Positions 48,221-60,004 of a stretch of DNA of 64,000 bases are shown in pieces. The notes below the pieces were generated by a model that saw only the letters and a program-made list of their open reading frames with translations, did not search any database and was not told the DNA's origin. The stretch is from the NCBI GenBank assembly GCA_009617715.1, contig VTFK01000122.1:62001-126000 (forward strand), given 5' to 3'. Source of the DNA: Plectrocnemia conspersa (lineage: Eukaryota; Arthropoda; Insecta; Trichoptera; Polycentropodidae). The translations under genes were made by a program, and so were the position numbers. The first letter of the stretch is position 1; every line of letters begins with the position of its first letter.

Positions 48221-48464
48221 ATTTTTATTTATTTTATTTTATTAATTTATTTAGCTTAATAGCTAATCTTTACATCTAACAAATTTAGTAAACATATATA
48301 AAAATATATAAAAAATACATAACAGAAAGAAAAAAATATACAATAATAAAGACTTAATATTATAATATTTTATTTCTATATGTACGAAGGTGTTTTTTTA
48401 TTCCATTTATAAAACCCGTTATATTTTTTTTGCTTTTTGGGAAAAAATTTCTTTGGGAAAACTA
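48214..48464 (-). mobile_element. LINE 3' fragment, antisense
   Basis: Reverse complement of about 59769-60004 of the LINE downstream: the tail, AGCTTAATAGCTAATCTTTA, and ATATGTACGAAGGTG are shared in order. The 3' tail end abuts block A1; the other edge stops abruptly about 30 bases before A2. Confidence 0.85.
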
Positions 48465-48495
48465 TCGGTATTACACTTCGTTCAGTTACGTATTG

Positions 48496-51040
48496 CTAAT
48501 ATTTGTGAAGATCTTTTAATAACCAATGAGAAACAAAACTGAAATATATCGAAAATAATCTATATTTACATGTAGATGTAAATTTTGTAATTTTAAAGAA
48601 TAATAATAATATCCTTAAATAGACGAGGAACAACGTGATGCGATATTATTATTGATTTAGTATGATTTCTTAAGCTTAAATAGATTTATTTAATAATAAT
48701 AAAATCTAATTTAGCGATTATTACACTAAAACGAAAATTATTGCACACGAAAATTCCACAGCAAAGAATTCAGAATGTAATGAATATGATGGTTTTGCTT
48801 GTCGCATAATATATTTACTTTTAATTCCAGTTATTGTAATTTCATTATCATATAAAATAACCATATCTTATTTATTAAGCTCTTGTGTTTTATAGAGCTA
48901 AATAAGTAAGATATGTTAATGGAGATAATATACAATTAACATTCTTGCTGATTGTAAAAGATTTTCAGACCAAAATAAAAAGTCTACCTATTTAATAAAT
49001 TGTTTGTGTTTTCGTAGTTTTGCTTTTCTTGTAAAGTTTTTTGAGGAGAAATAGTGACGTTTAGGAATTAGATTCATTTAGTAGTATTTTATTTAAATTA
49101 TTTTTTATAATTACATAGTTATTACAAATGATATGAATGATCGCCGGATGAGGAGGACCGCCGGTCGTCGGCCGTCGCACTCAAGAGTAAAATATTGCCC
49201 ATGTCAGTGTCAACTAATTTGTTGTCCAAATTTATTTTTTTTTTGGAATAACGAAATTATATAGTTATTCAATTCTAACTTTTAATCTATTCTTCATTTT
49301 ATCAGTGCATAATTGAATTTTGCGATAACATTTTTTTCAGTAAAACCACTGCTTTATAAAATTAAACAGTAGCTTTTAGGTCCATGTATTTGCATTTTTC
49401 AATCTCAGATTAAAAAAATAATTTTCAACCCCAAGACGCATTGCCTGTCGTCGCAACTCGGATCGGAGTAAATCTATTTCGCCCTTTTTACCGGGAGCAA
49501 TTCTCAAATCTTCGAAACGCAAGAATGAAGATCTAATCTTGTTTAGTGAATAATAAAAAAAAACTTTTCCGTACAGCCCTCCCTTCACCCTCAACCATCA
49601 GCTCGAGAGTTCCGAAAAGATTAATGCCGGTAATTTCCTGGCGCAAATAAAATTCGCGATTCCTACGCGGCTAAAGGAACAATCGCTAAGAGAGATCTTT
49701 GCTTTGTGGTGAGCGAAAATACCGGCGTTGGCAATTTGACTTCGGGCAATATAAACGGTGGGCTATGTTTAATAGCGGCGATGTGGCACAAGAACTGGAA
49801 ATTAAAACGCGAAAATATGTATGAAATTTTAAGTATGCGCGACGTCCCTTTGACGACACTCGTAGCGTCCGTCGCAACTTCCGGAAACTTCCGAGAAACC
49901 CCGGACGTCGGACAGTGTTCGAAGGAAACGGAACTAGTTTGAAGTCGACTGTGTGCTTATTTCGTTAACTAGACGACTTTGGTATTTTTACGTGTACAAC
50001 TATTTTTATATTAATGTGGAGCTCAAAATATTTGCTATATTTGTTACACGCTGATTTAATTTTTTTTTAAATATATATATAATATATATTATATAATAGC
50101 AGACTGAATCAACACGTAACTATTGTCCATCTTATCCCGGATTTATCCCGATTAAGAGCTGAAAGGAGGTATTAGGTCATGAAGTGAATTTATGTTGTCA
50201 GACGATTATAATTGCGACCCACGGGTCATTTTGGCATAATACGTTAATCCTTCAGGACCGTTAAGGGCCATGGGACGTCCACTCGGGATATTATATTGGA
50301 CTTGAACTTTCGTACTAAATTATTGACCTACCACGATTTATTCTCTAACACCCCGCCGCCACTGACAACGTGTCTTGGGTTAAATTTAAAACTCCGGGAC
50401 GATTTATCTACGCGACCAGAAGTACATGAAGTGTGTGGGTTTCGCAAAATTCAGTTCTGTCATTTGCTCCGAAATGTGGAACACGATGCGAGTAGATTTC
50501 AATTAATAAACCTATTAAAGCTCGGTCGGATCATTTTGATAGTAGTACATTAACTTGTTATAACAGAGAGAGAGAGCCGAATGGTACCGTACCTTTTATG
50601 CCTATGTACCTAAATTGTCGCTCTATTCGAAACTGAGAATTCACAATTAGCTGCTATTAATAGAATTACATAATATGTAATACATGATTTCTTTAATACT
50701 ATGCATTGAATAACATATTCTAATATTTTAATTATGACAAATCACAACCAGTGGTGTAGTGATAAAAAATAAGTGCCAGAGCGCTGAACTTACACCCCTT
50801 CAATTTTTTTTAAATTGATATTTTAAAATATTTTTGTTTTTTTATTTTTGTGAGAATAAAAAAACTTATCTCAACATTTAAGTAATGTATTATAGAATTT
50901 TCTTAATGTAATGTCTGTATTTTTATTATCCTGTTTCATGATTGCTACAAACTAAAGTGTTATCAAGGAATCACTGATAACATATCAGTCTTCGCATTTG
51001 TTTTCGCAAATTAAATTTAATAAATTAACCTAATTTATTT
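48496..51040 (+). repeat. Duplicated block A, copy 2 (A2)
   Basis: Second copy of block A, about 2.55 kb, and directly joined to block B1 at 51040/51041 (TAATTTATTT|GGCAATCGG). This junction has no LINE sequence. Non-coding, as in A1. Confidence 0.95.
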
Positions 51041-53227
51041 GGCAATCGGCTGCAAAAGTGTTTATATGTCACAGAAGAAAGACTCTGTGTTGTATGTTTA
51101 TGACTTTGTACAAACAATTTATAGAATTGGACTGCCTATTGTTACTTTGATTCTCTTGTGTTACACGGGCGCAGATAGGAACATTTTTTTCAGTTTTGAT
51201 TTTGCTGTTAATTTTGGCGCGCTCCGGCCCCCTATATCACTGATCATAACTGCTGGTGTTGTTTAAATTTAAAATATTTTTTAATAGATCAAATCATTGA
51301 TAAGATATGGTGGAGACTCTTTTGAACAAGTAAAGGGCAATCTACTTTCAAGTTCGTTAAGTGTTCTAGATAAACGGCCAATTAAACACGTGAGCTATGA
51401 AGTGGTCAATGATATGATAAATATGTATATTAGTTTATTAGTATTTAGAGATATCTTTAAGAATCGACTTTTTACTGTAATATTCTTTGAAGTTTAAATA
51501 GTATTAATATAAGATTTAAAAAATACCACCCAAATATTTTTTAATATCCGTCAAATTTTTGAGCTGATGTGTAACTGATGGTATTTATTATTATTATTTA
51601 TTAAAACTGCAAACCTACTTTTAAATTATACAAAATGTTATGTTTTAATATTATTTTAATGCTATGCAAACATTTTGTTATTTTTCTTATTTTAATAATA
51701 TTTAGCTAAGTTGCAAACCTATTTAAAAACGTAATAAAATGTTTACTGTTATTATTATCTAGCTAAGTTTTTAACCTAATCTTTAATGATATACAATATT
51801 TAGTTTCAAATCCAACTTTGAATAACATAATTTTTTTTTTCTGGAAATATTTAGCTAAGTTGTAAACCAATTTTCAAATGTATTGAAAATGCTATTGAAC
51901 CATTTTAACTATCATTAAAAATCCTAAAATTAATGTCTGTTTTCAACCATTAAATTTAAAATTAGAATAAAAAAATCAGAACGAAACAAAAATAATATTT
52001 AAAACCCAAGATGTTGAGGGTTCGGTATACGCACACTCGCGCGCTTCGGTACCTCACGACAGTGAGGTACCAAAGTTTCTATAATAACAAATAATTTTAC
52101 TTAAAAATAGAGCATTTGGAATTAAAAGTAAAATATATTTGACAATAAAACAATCACATATGTTCAGAATTCTTGCTGTGTGGAATTTTCGTGTGCGCAA
52201 TAATTTTACTAAAAATTCCTATTAATAAACTAAATAGTTGTTTCTTGCTTATTTTATATTAAAACCATCGATGGTTTGTTTCATGTTAAACTTATTTTAA
52301 ACTTTTCCTACGTCTGGTTTTGAGGTCACCTGTACCTGACAATTTACGTCACGAAATTGCACACGCCGCATTTAACGCGTAATCAAATTGGGACCACTGC
52401 TGCTTAATAGCGAAGTTTGACAATCTTAAAACTACGAGCACAGGTTAACTCTGTTATACGACAAGTTTGCAGCATAATTGTGGTCATGCGGGAGAAAAAC
52501 CCCATCAAAGGCAACTGTCTAATGTCACGGCTGTGAAACGACGGCAAGTTTGATTTGGCAAATTCGCCAATGGCCCAAGACAGGCGGTTTGGCGTCAAAT
52601 TGCGTATGCTCTGATATATACGGTCGTGAGATATGACACGACATAGGATACGGTGGGAAAAAGTACGTAACATCGATCGAGGGAAATGCCACGTAGAATG
52701 CGCTTTCCCGCGGGATTTAGTAATGCCATCAGCGAGAGGTTCGGATGGATTCGATTTAATTTTTTTTTTTGCGTAACGAAATTTATATTTACAGGAGAAT
52801 AGGTTTTATCTGTGACAATATATAGAATATGAATAGTGGCGGCTCAGGGTAAAACATATTTCCAAGCTTCATGAATCGAATAAAGCATATCTAAAATGAT
52901 GATAATATATAATCCCAAATCAACTTATATTTTATTAGGCATTCTGGTTTCTAAATGTTTTTCTTCGAGAAATGAGAATATGGATGTTAACTTCTCGATT
53001 TTAGAAATAAGGAAATTTAATTTTTACAAAAAAAACGTTCTAAAGTTCGAAAAAAAATCAGCAATTTTCTCAAAAAAAATAGAATTTGTGATTTAGCATT
53101 TTTTTTCATGAGAAAAAAACACTAAATCAAGTAGTAGTAACTTAATACTCTAATTTGCCTTTGACGACTTCTATGGATTATTAGATAACTTATTTGGTAT
53201 GAAATTATTATAAATATATTATTTATT
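51041..53227 (+). repeat. Duplicated block B, copy 1 (B1)
   Basis: About 2.19 kb, beginning GGCAATCGGCTGCAAAAGTG, nearly identical to B2. It contains CpG-rich parts at 52020-52070 and 52310-52760 and short frames that are not maintained between copies. About 100 bases at 52117-52215 are an inverted copy of 45905-46017 in block A. After 53227 it breaks into LINE sequence. Confidence 0.95.
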
Positions 53228-53330
53228 CCTATATTAGAGTTATTTATTACTATTTTGGTACTATCATCTAACACATTTTTATAATTAATAAACATACATT
53301 TAGTTTTATTCTCATTTAATTTACTCTCAT
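53228..53330 (-). mobile_element. LINE internal fragment, antisense
   Basis: Reverse complement of about 59138-59230 of the LINE: AGAGTTATTTATTACTATTT, TTTTATAATTAATAAACATA and GTTTTATTCTCATTTAATTT are shared in order. It encodes a piece of the region after the reverse transcriptase active site. Confidence 0.8.
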
Positions 53331-53395
53331 TTAATTTGACAGATTTTATTTATATTTTATTCTCATTTAATTTGACAGATTTTATTTATATTTTA
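53323..53395. repeat. Short tandem repeat at the LINE 5' junction
   Basis: TTCTCATTTAATTTGACAG and ATTTTATTTATATTTTA appear twice in a row, with a third partial copy (CTCATTTAATTT) before them. Such repeats at a LINE 5' edge are consistent with slippage at the insertion junction. Confidence 0.7.
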
Positions 53396-53476
53396 CCGAA
53401 GTTCGCGATCTTATGTCAACCGAGGTTGCACTCCCCTGAATACGGTCGATATATTCGGGCAAAATTCAAAAGAAAA
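53396..53476. other. Segment present only before block B2
   Basis: About 80 bases, CpG-containing, between the LINE fragment and the start of B2. It is absent at the A2/B1 junction. It may be extra host sequence or filler from the insertion. Confidence 0.5.
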
Positions 53477-55681
53477 GGCAATCGGCTGCAAAAGTGTTTA
53501 TATGTCACAGAAGAAAGACTCTGTTTTGTATGTTTATGACTTTGTACAAACAACCTATAGAATTGGACTGCCTATTGTTACTTTGATTATTTTGTGTTAC
53601 ACGGGCGCAGATAGGAACATTTTTGATTTTGCTGTTAATTTTGGCGCGCTCCGGCCCCATTATATCACTGATCATAACTGCTGGTGTTGTTTAAATTAAA
53701 AATATTTTTTAATATATTAAATCATTGATAAGATATGGTGGAGACTCTTTTGAACAAGTATAGGGCAATCTACTTTCAAGTTCGTTAAGTGTTCTAGATA
53801 AATGGCCAATTAAACACGTGAGCTATGAAGTGGTCAATGATATGATAAATAAATATGTATTTAGAATACTGTGAATGCGATATTATTTATTAGTTTATTA
53901 GTATTTAGAGATATCTTTTAGAATCGACTTTTTACTGTAATGTTCTTTGAAGTTTAAATAATATTAATATAAAATTTAAAAAATACCACACAAATATTTT
54001 TTATTATCCGTCATATTTTTGAGCTGATGTGTAACTGATGGTATTTATTATTATTATTTATTAAAACTGCAAACCTACTTTTAAATGATACAAAATGTTA
54101 CGTTTTAATATTGGAATTTTTTATTTTATTAATATATAGTTAAGTTGCAAACCTATTTTAAAACGTAATAAAATGTTTGGTTTGATTATTATCTAGCTAA
54201 GTTTTAAGCCTAATCTTAAATGATATACAATATTTAGTTTTATCATTAAATATTTAAGTTTCACATCCAACTTTGAATAACATAAAATTTTTCTTCTGGA
54301 AATATTTAGCTGTTGTAAACCAATTTTCAAATGAATTGAAAATGCTATTGAACCATTTTAACTATCATTAAAAATCCTAAAATGAATGTCTAACTTCAAC
54401 CATTCAATTTTAAACTAGAATAAAAAAATCAGAACGAAACAAAAATAATATTTAAAACCCAAGAAGTTGAGGGTCCGGTATACGCACACTCGCGCGCTTC
54501 GGTACTTCACGACAGTGAGGTACCAAAGTTTCTATAATAACACATAATTTTACTTAGTATTTGGAATTAAAAGTAAAATATATTTGACAATAAAACAATC
54601 ACATATGTTCAGAATTCTTGCTGTGTGGAATTTTCGTGTGCGCAATAATTTTACTAAAAATTCCTATTAATAAACTAAATATTTGTTTGTTGCTTATTTT
54701 ATATTAAAACCATCGATGGTTTGTTTCATGTTAAACTTATTTTTAAACTTTCCTACGTCTGGTTTGAGGTCACCTGTACCTGACAATTTACGTCACGAAA
54801 TTCGCACACGCCGCATTTAACGCGTAATCAAATTGGGACCACTGCTGCTTAATAGCGAAGTTTGACAATCTTAAAACTACGAGCACAGGTTAACTCTGTT
54901 ATACGACAAGTTTGCAGCATAATTGTGGTCATGCGGGAGAGAGAAAACCCCCATCAAAGGCAACTGTCTAATGTCACGGCTGTGAAACGACGGCAAGTTT
55001 GGGATTTGCCAAATTCGCCAATGGCCCAAGACAAGGGGCGGTTTGGCAGTCAAATTGCGTATGCTCTGGATATATACGGTCGTGAGATATGCGACACGAC
55101 ATAGGATACGGTGGAAAAAAAAAAGTACGTAACATCGATCGAGGGAAATGCCACGTAGAATGCGCTTTCCCGCGGGATTTAGTAATGCCATCAGCGAGAG
55201 GTTCGGATGGATTCGATTTAATTTTTTTTTTGCGTAACGAAATTTATATTTACAGGAGAATAGGTTTTATCTGTGACAATATATAGAATATGAATAGTGG
55301 CGGCTCAGGGTAAACATATTTCCAAGTTTCATGAATCGAATAAAGCATATCTAAAATGATGATAATATATAATTTAAAATCAACTTATATTTTATTAGGC
55401 ATTCTGGTTTCTAAATGTTTTTTCTTCGAGAAATGAGAATATGGATGTTAACTTCTCGATTTTAGAAATATGAAATTTAATTTTTACAAAAAAACGTTCT
55501 AAAAAGTTCGAAAAATCAGCAATTTTCTCAAAAAAATAAGAATTTGTGATTTAGCATTTTTTTCGAGAAAAAACACTAAATCAAGTAGTAGTAACTTAAT
55601 ACTTAATTTGCCTTTTGACGGACTTATGGATTATTAGATAACTTATTTGGTATGAAATTATTATAAATATATTATTTATTC
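53477..55681 (+). repeat. Duplicated block B, copy 2 (B2)
   Basis: About 2.2 kb matching B1 from GGCAATCGGCTGCAAAAGTG to TATTATTTATT. Differences are again dominated by short indels. The inverted match to block A is at about 54562-54660. It continues into unique sequence after 55681. Confidence 0.95.
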
Positions 55682-56362
55682 ACTTATATTTAAAATCTTA
55701 ATATATTTTTATTGAAATACCTTAATACTATAATGATCTTTTACATACATTTATTCATGATGTTGTTATTTAAATTCGACGGATAAAATCATACAAAAAA
55801 GTGTGCTTAATAAAAAACGTTCAAAAGCTAAACCTGCATCGAAATAAAATATAAAAAATAGTATTTTGCTCTATAACAAGTTTTATATTAAGTTGATCGT
55901 ACCCTTATACAAACTTTAATGAGACTTGCAATTTTTTAAGGCTGTTAATTATTTTGTTTTGAAGACTTAGACTTGAATTTTTGTTATAAAATATAACTCT
56001 TAATAACCTTTATAATATTCGCTAAAAAAAGAAAACCTATAATAAAAATAGTTTTTTGCTTCAAAACAAGTTTTGTATTAAGTCGATTGGACCTCCATAC
56101 AAACTTTTATAAGAATAGAAATTTTATTAAGGCTGTTCATTCCTTTGTTTTATCGACTAAGATTTGAATTTTTGATATAAAAAATAATAGATATAACATT
56201 CGCCAAAAAAAATATGTCACATTTTTGAAAAATACTCCGTTGGAAAAAATATTATTTATATTTATATGATTTATTCACTTATATTTAAAATATTTATTAT
56301 GTATTTATTGAAATTCTTTAATACTATAATAACCTTTTACATACATTATTTTATTATTTAAA
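55676..56362 (+). repeat. Nested direct repeats
   Basis: Outer direct repeats of about 90 bases (55676-55770 and 56270-56362) share CACTTATATTTAAAAT, TTTATTGAAAT, TTAATACTATAAT and CTTTTACATACATT. Between them, a unit of about 193 bases is repeated (about 55873-56055 and 56061-56230), with ACAAGTTTTATATTAAGT, CATACAAACTTT, AAGGCTGTTA and GACTTAGACTTGAATTTTTG. The copies are diverged. No coding; a degenerate satellite or non-autonomous element is possible. Confidence 0.75.
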
Positions 56363-58419
56363 TGAGATATAATGGTTTACAAGGATGTCAAATATATACA
56401 ATTAATTAGTTTTCATTATCTTCGAGAGACAATGAACAAATAATTCAAGCATAATAATCATAATTTAAATCCGAATCATAATAATCTATATAAGTACATT
56501 GATATATTCTATTAATATATGTATATGTATATTTGGTTTTGTATCAAATTAATTAAATCTATGTACATATATCATTTAGTGAAATCTTTTTTTTATTTTG
56601 ATCCAAACTTAAAGCTATTGATTTATATATTATTTATTTTTTCATTGATTGATAAAATTAATCCTAGATAAATTTTAAAGAAATGATAAGTTTAAGGAAT
56701 AAAAAAATATGTGTATTTTGTGTTAGTCATTCTTTATGAATATTTTTGGGTCTTGGAATGAATCAACTTAAGTTTCCATTATTTCTTATAGATAAATTGG
56801 CTTTGATATACGAGAATTTTGAAATACAGTCTTATTTTCGGAACGAAATATATTCGTGAACCAAGGTTTCACTGTATATGTATATATTTTACTTTATCAA
56901 ATAATTTAATAGTAAAAAGTTATTTTAATACCATACACATTATATGTTCTTCGTTTTAAGTCGTATTCTCAAGTTTTTATATTTTTCATCTTAGATCTTA
57001 TTATTAATTCAATATCGTCTCATGAATATATAATAAGACCGTTAATACTAAAACCGTAATCGCATTATCCGTATCGAAAACGTAACGAATAAAACTAAGC
57101 GATAGTCTCATGTGAAAGATTCGTAGGTATAATATATATTGCTTCTAAGTGAACTCTTGGATATCGCTCCGGGTTATCAAAGTATCCAATAACCGCAGAC
57201 TATGAAGTGGACAGTTTTCCTTATATAAATCACTAAATTCTATTTGCCGCTGTGAGGGAAAATTGAGAAAATAGGCGAAAAGCAGCGCTCTCTCTTGCGA
57301 GTTGGAAAATGAGTGTAACGGAGATGGGCGGAGAAAAAAGTTTCTGTTTTATCTTCCGAGTTTTACTCAGATAAGATACTATCAAATACAGTGTCCATGA
57401 AGTGGAGTCGTGTGTTTCTTTTTCAACTTCATCGCTCCAGAGAAGTGCTTATTACAAATTTTAGTTTGAGGGTTTTATTTTATATAAAAAATATTAGGTT
57501 CTAGTACAAAGGCAACTTATAATCATATAATCATATTAAAATTTATATCACAAGAAAAACGCGTTTTTAATGTAGCGTAAAGAGAAAATATTATTGTAAT
57601 GGAATTACAAAACTATAAGAGCAACATTAATAAATAAATTTAATGTTCATGCAGTCTAAAATACGATCATTGCATTGCGAGTTTCTCGGAAATTGTCGAA
57701 AGACATCTTGTGCACTCTGGTGAAATTAATGTTGGTTAATGGTTATTAATTTCATCACAAACGATTAGCAGAAAGTGAGGCATAAATGCTACACAAATGT
57801 CTCTAGTCATAAAATTAGTTCAGCAACTTGAAGATTGTTGTTATTATTGCAGTTGTTCTAAATAAGTCAGCTGATAAAGGACCGATTAACAAATGTCTCT
57901 TTGGGTCGGCCGGCAGATAGTAATTCTCTCACTGACCGACCAAATGTGTAAGAAAAACAGTTGTATGTTAATACTTATATCATGGCTTTTGATGTTTTTT
58001 GTTCTCTTGTGACACATATATATTTTGACTGCTCAATGAAGTCTCAAATATTATATTTGTATGGTGATGGTTGTCGGTCTGACAAAGATTCCAGTTTTTT
58101 TTGTTTGTTATTTAAGCGATTTGTATCTAGAATCTTAATTTACATGTAATTGAATCTCATTAATCAGTGATTAAACGACAAAATGATATAATCCCGCATT
58201 TATATTTTAATTCTAAATTACGTATAAGTCACAGCATATTTTATTTGATTAACGTCAAAAGCAAAAAAAAAACTGAACAGTGGGAACGTTCGATTATGAT
58301 CTAAGATTGGTAACAGGTTAATTGTTTATAAACGAATATATAGTATATGAATAATTTTACGTAAACCTCAATAATATATACTGATAAAAAATATTATAAA
58401 ATATATAATAAATAATAAT
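56363..58419. other. Gene-free stretch
   Basis: AT-rich overall. A CpG-containing patch occurs at about 57180-57450. Apart from the pogo-like end near 56841 I recognise nothing. Confidence 0.4.
56841..56876 (-). mobile_element. Orphan pogo/Tigger-like terminus
   Basis: On the minus strand TACAGTGAAACCTTGGTTCA then CGAATATATTTCGTTC. The CAGTGAAACC start resembles pogo/Tigger-type ends. No partner end found. Confidence 0.35.
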
Positions 58420-60004
58420 AGGAAATAATAGGAACTAAATTAAATAATTTAATAAATAAAGCACTCTCCTTAGGAGAAATGCCTGAAAATTTAAAGATTG
58501 CTACTATTGTACCTATACCTAAAATAAAAAATAGTAAAAAAGTTGAAGAAATAAGACCAATCAACACGCTACCGTGTATAGAAAAAATAATAGAAGAAGT
58601 AGTAATCAAACAATTAAAGGAATTTATTACTTCTCAAAACATAATATGTGAACAACAATCGGGATTCAGAGAAAAGCATTCCACTGAACTGCATTACAAG
58701 TAGTGATAAATGATTGGCTGTTGGCTAAGGATACAAACAAAATCATTGGAGCAGTTTTCTTGGATTTCAAGAGAGCCTTCGAAACAATAGACAGAAAAAT
58801 AATGTTAAAGAAATTGGAAAGTATAGGTATAAGTGATATAGTTTTAAGATGGTTTAATAATTACTTATATAAAAAAAAAACAAAAAAGTTAAAATAAATA
58901 ATGTATATTCTGAAGAGAAATTAGTGTCTTATGGAGTACCACAAGGGTCTAAATTGGGACCATTGTTATTTGTTTTGTATATTAGTGATATAGTTAATAA
59001 CGTGAAAAAATGTAAAATTCATCTATTTGCGGATGACACATTAATGTATTGCATAGGTGATAACATTAAAGAAATTGTAAATAATTTAAATAATGAATTA
59101 AGTATATTAGAAATATGGTTAAAGAATAATGTACTTAAATTAAATGAGAATAAAACTGAATGTATGTTTATTAATTATAAAAATGTGTTAAATAATAGTA
59201 CCAAAATAGTAATAAATAACTCTATTATAGAAATAGTGGATAATATAAAATATTTAGGAGTACTTGTTGATACAAAATTAAATTTTAAAGAACATTGTAA
59301 TTACATATTAAAAAAAATTAGTAGAAAAATAGGTTTATTATCTAGATTAAGAAATATATTAAGTATAAATACAAAAAAAATAATTTACAATAGTATAATA
59401 TTGCCCCATTTTAATTATTGTGCAACACTGTTAAATATGTTAAATAAATTAGATAAACAAATGTTGCAAAAAAATTACAAAATAGGGCAATGAGAGTAAT
59501 CTTAAATAAAAATAGATTAACTAATTGTAAAAGTATGATTGATAGATTAGAATGGTTGAATGTTCAAGAAATATTGAGTATGAATGTTTTAGTATTTATA
59601 TACAAGTTAGAAAATAATATGTTACCTGAATATTTTAATAAGTATTTAATAAGAAATAAAGATGTACATAAATATAATACTAGAAATAGAGAAAATTTAA
59701 AGATAATTAAGTATAAGAAAACGAGTACGGCTAGGGGAATTATGTACGGAGGTTTTGATTTATATAATAGTCTTCCAAGAGAAATCTGAAACAGCAAAAA
59801 TATAACAGGTTTCATAAATGGAATAAAAAAACACCTTCGTACATATAGAAATAAATTATAATATTAAGACTTTATTATTGTATATTTTTTCTTTCTGTTA
59901 TGTATTTTTTATATATTTTTTATATATGTTTACTAAATTTGTTAGATGTAAAGATTAGCTATTAAGCTAAATAAATTAATAAAATAAAAAAATAAATAAA
60001 TAAA
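58420..60004 (+). pseudogene. 5'-truncated LINE with reverse transcriptase, Jockey/CR1-like
   Basis: Protein evidence runs over four frames: PENLKIATIVPIPK and EQQSGFREKHST (58479 on), GAVFLDFKRAFETIDR (about 58750), YGVPQGSKLGPLLF and HLFADDTLMY (active site FADD at 59026-59037), then IKYLGVLVD and HNTRNR-like YNTRNRENLK. These are reverse transcriptase blocks and the C-terminal tail typical of Jockey/CR1-group LINEs, which copy through RNA at a nicked target. The endonuclease part and everything 5' are absent. Frame shifts fall near 58690, 58880 and 59480, at least two in A-runs, and an in-frame TGA follows SLPREI at 59787. It ends in an A-rich TAAA tail. It is dead as read; some shifts may be sequencing errors. 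Confidence 0.85.

Noticed and set aside
46859..49877. Similar 63-64 codon minus-strand frames in both A copies
   Set aside because: They are repeated because the DNA is repeated. Indels change the frame partway between copies and no domain is present.
51039..53699. Similar 65-75 codon frames at the start of B1 and B2
   Set aside because: The shared frame ends differently in each copy after small indels, and there is no recognisable domain.
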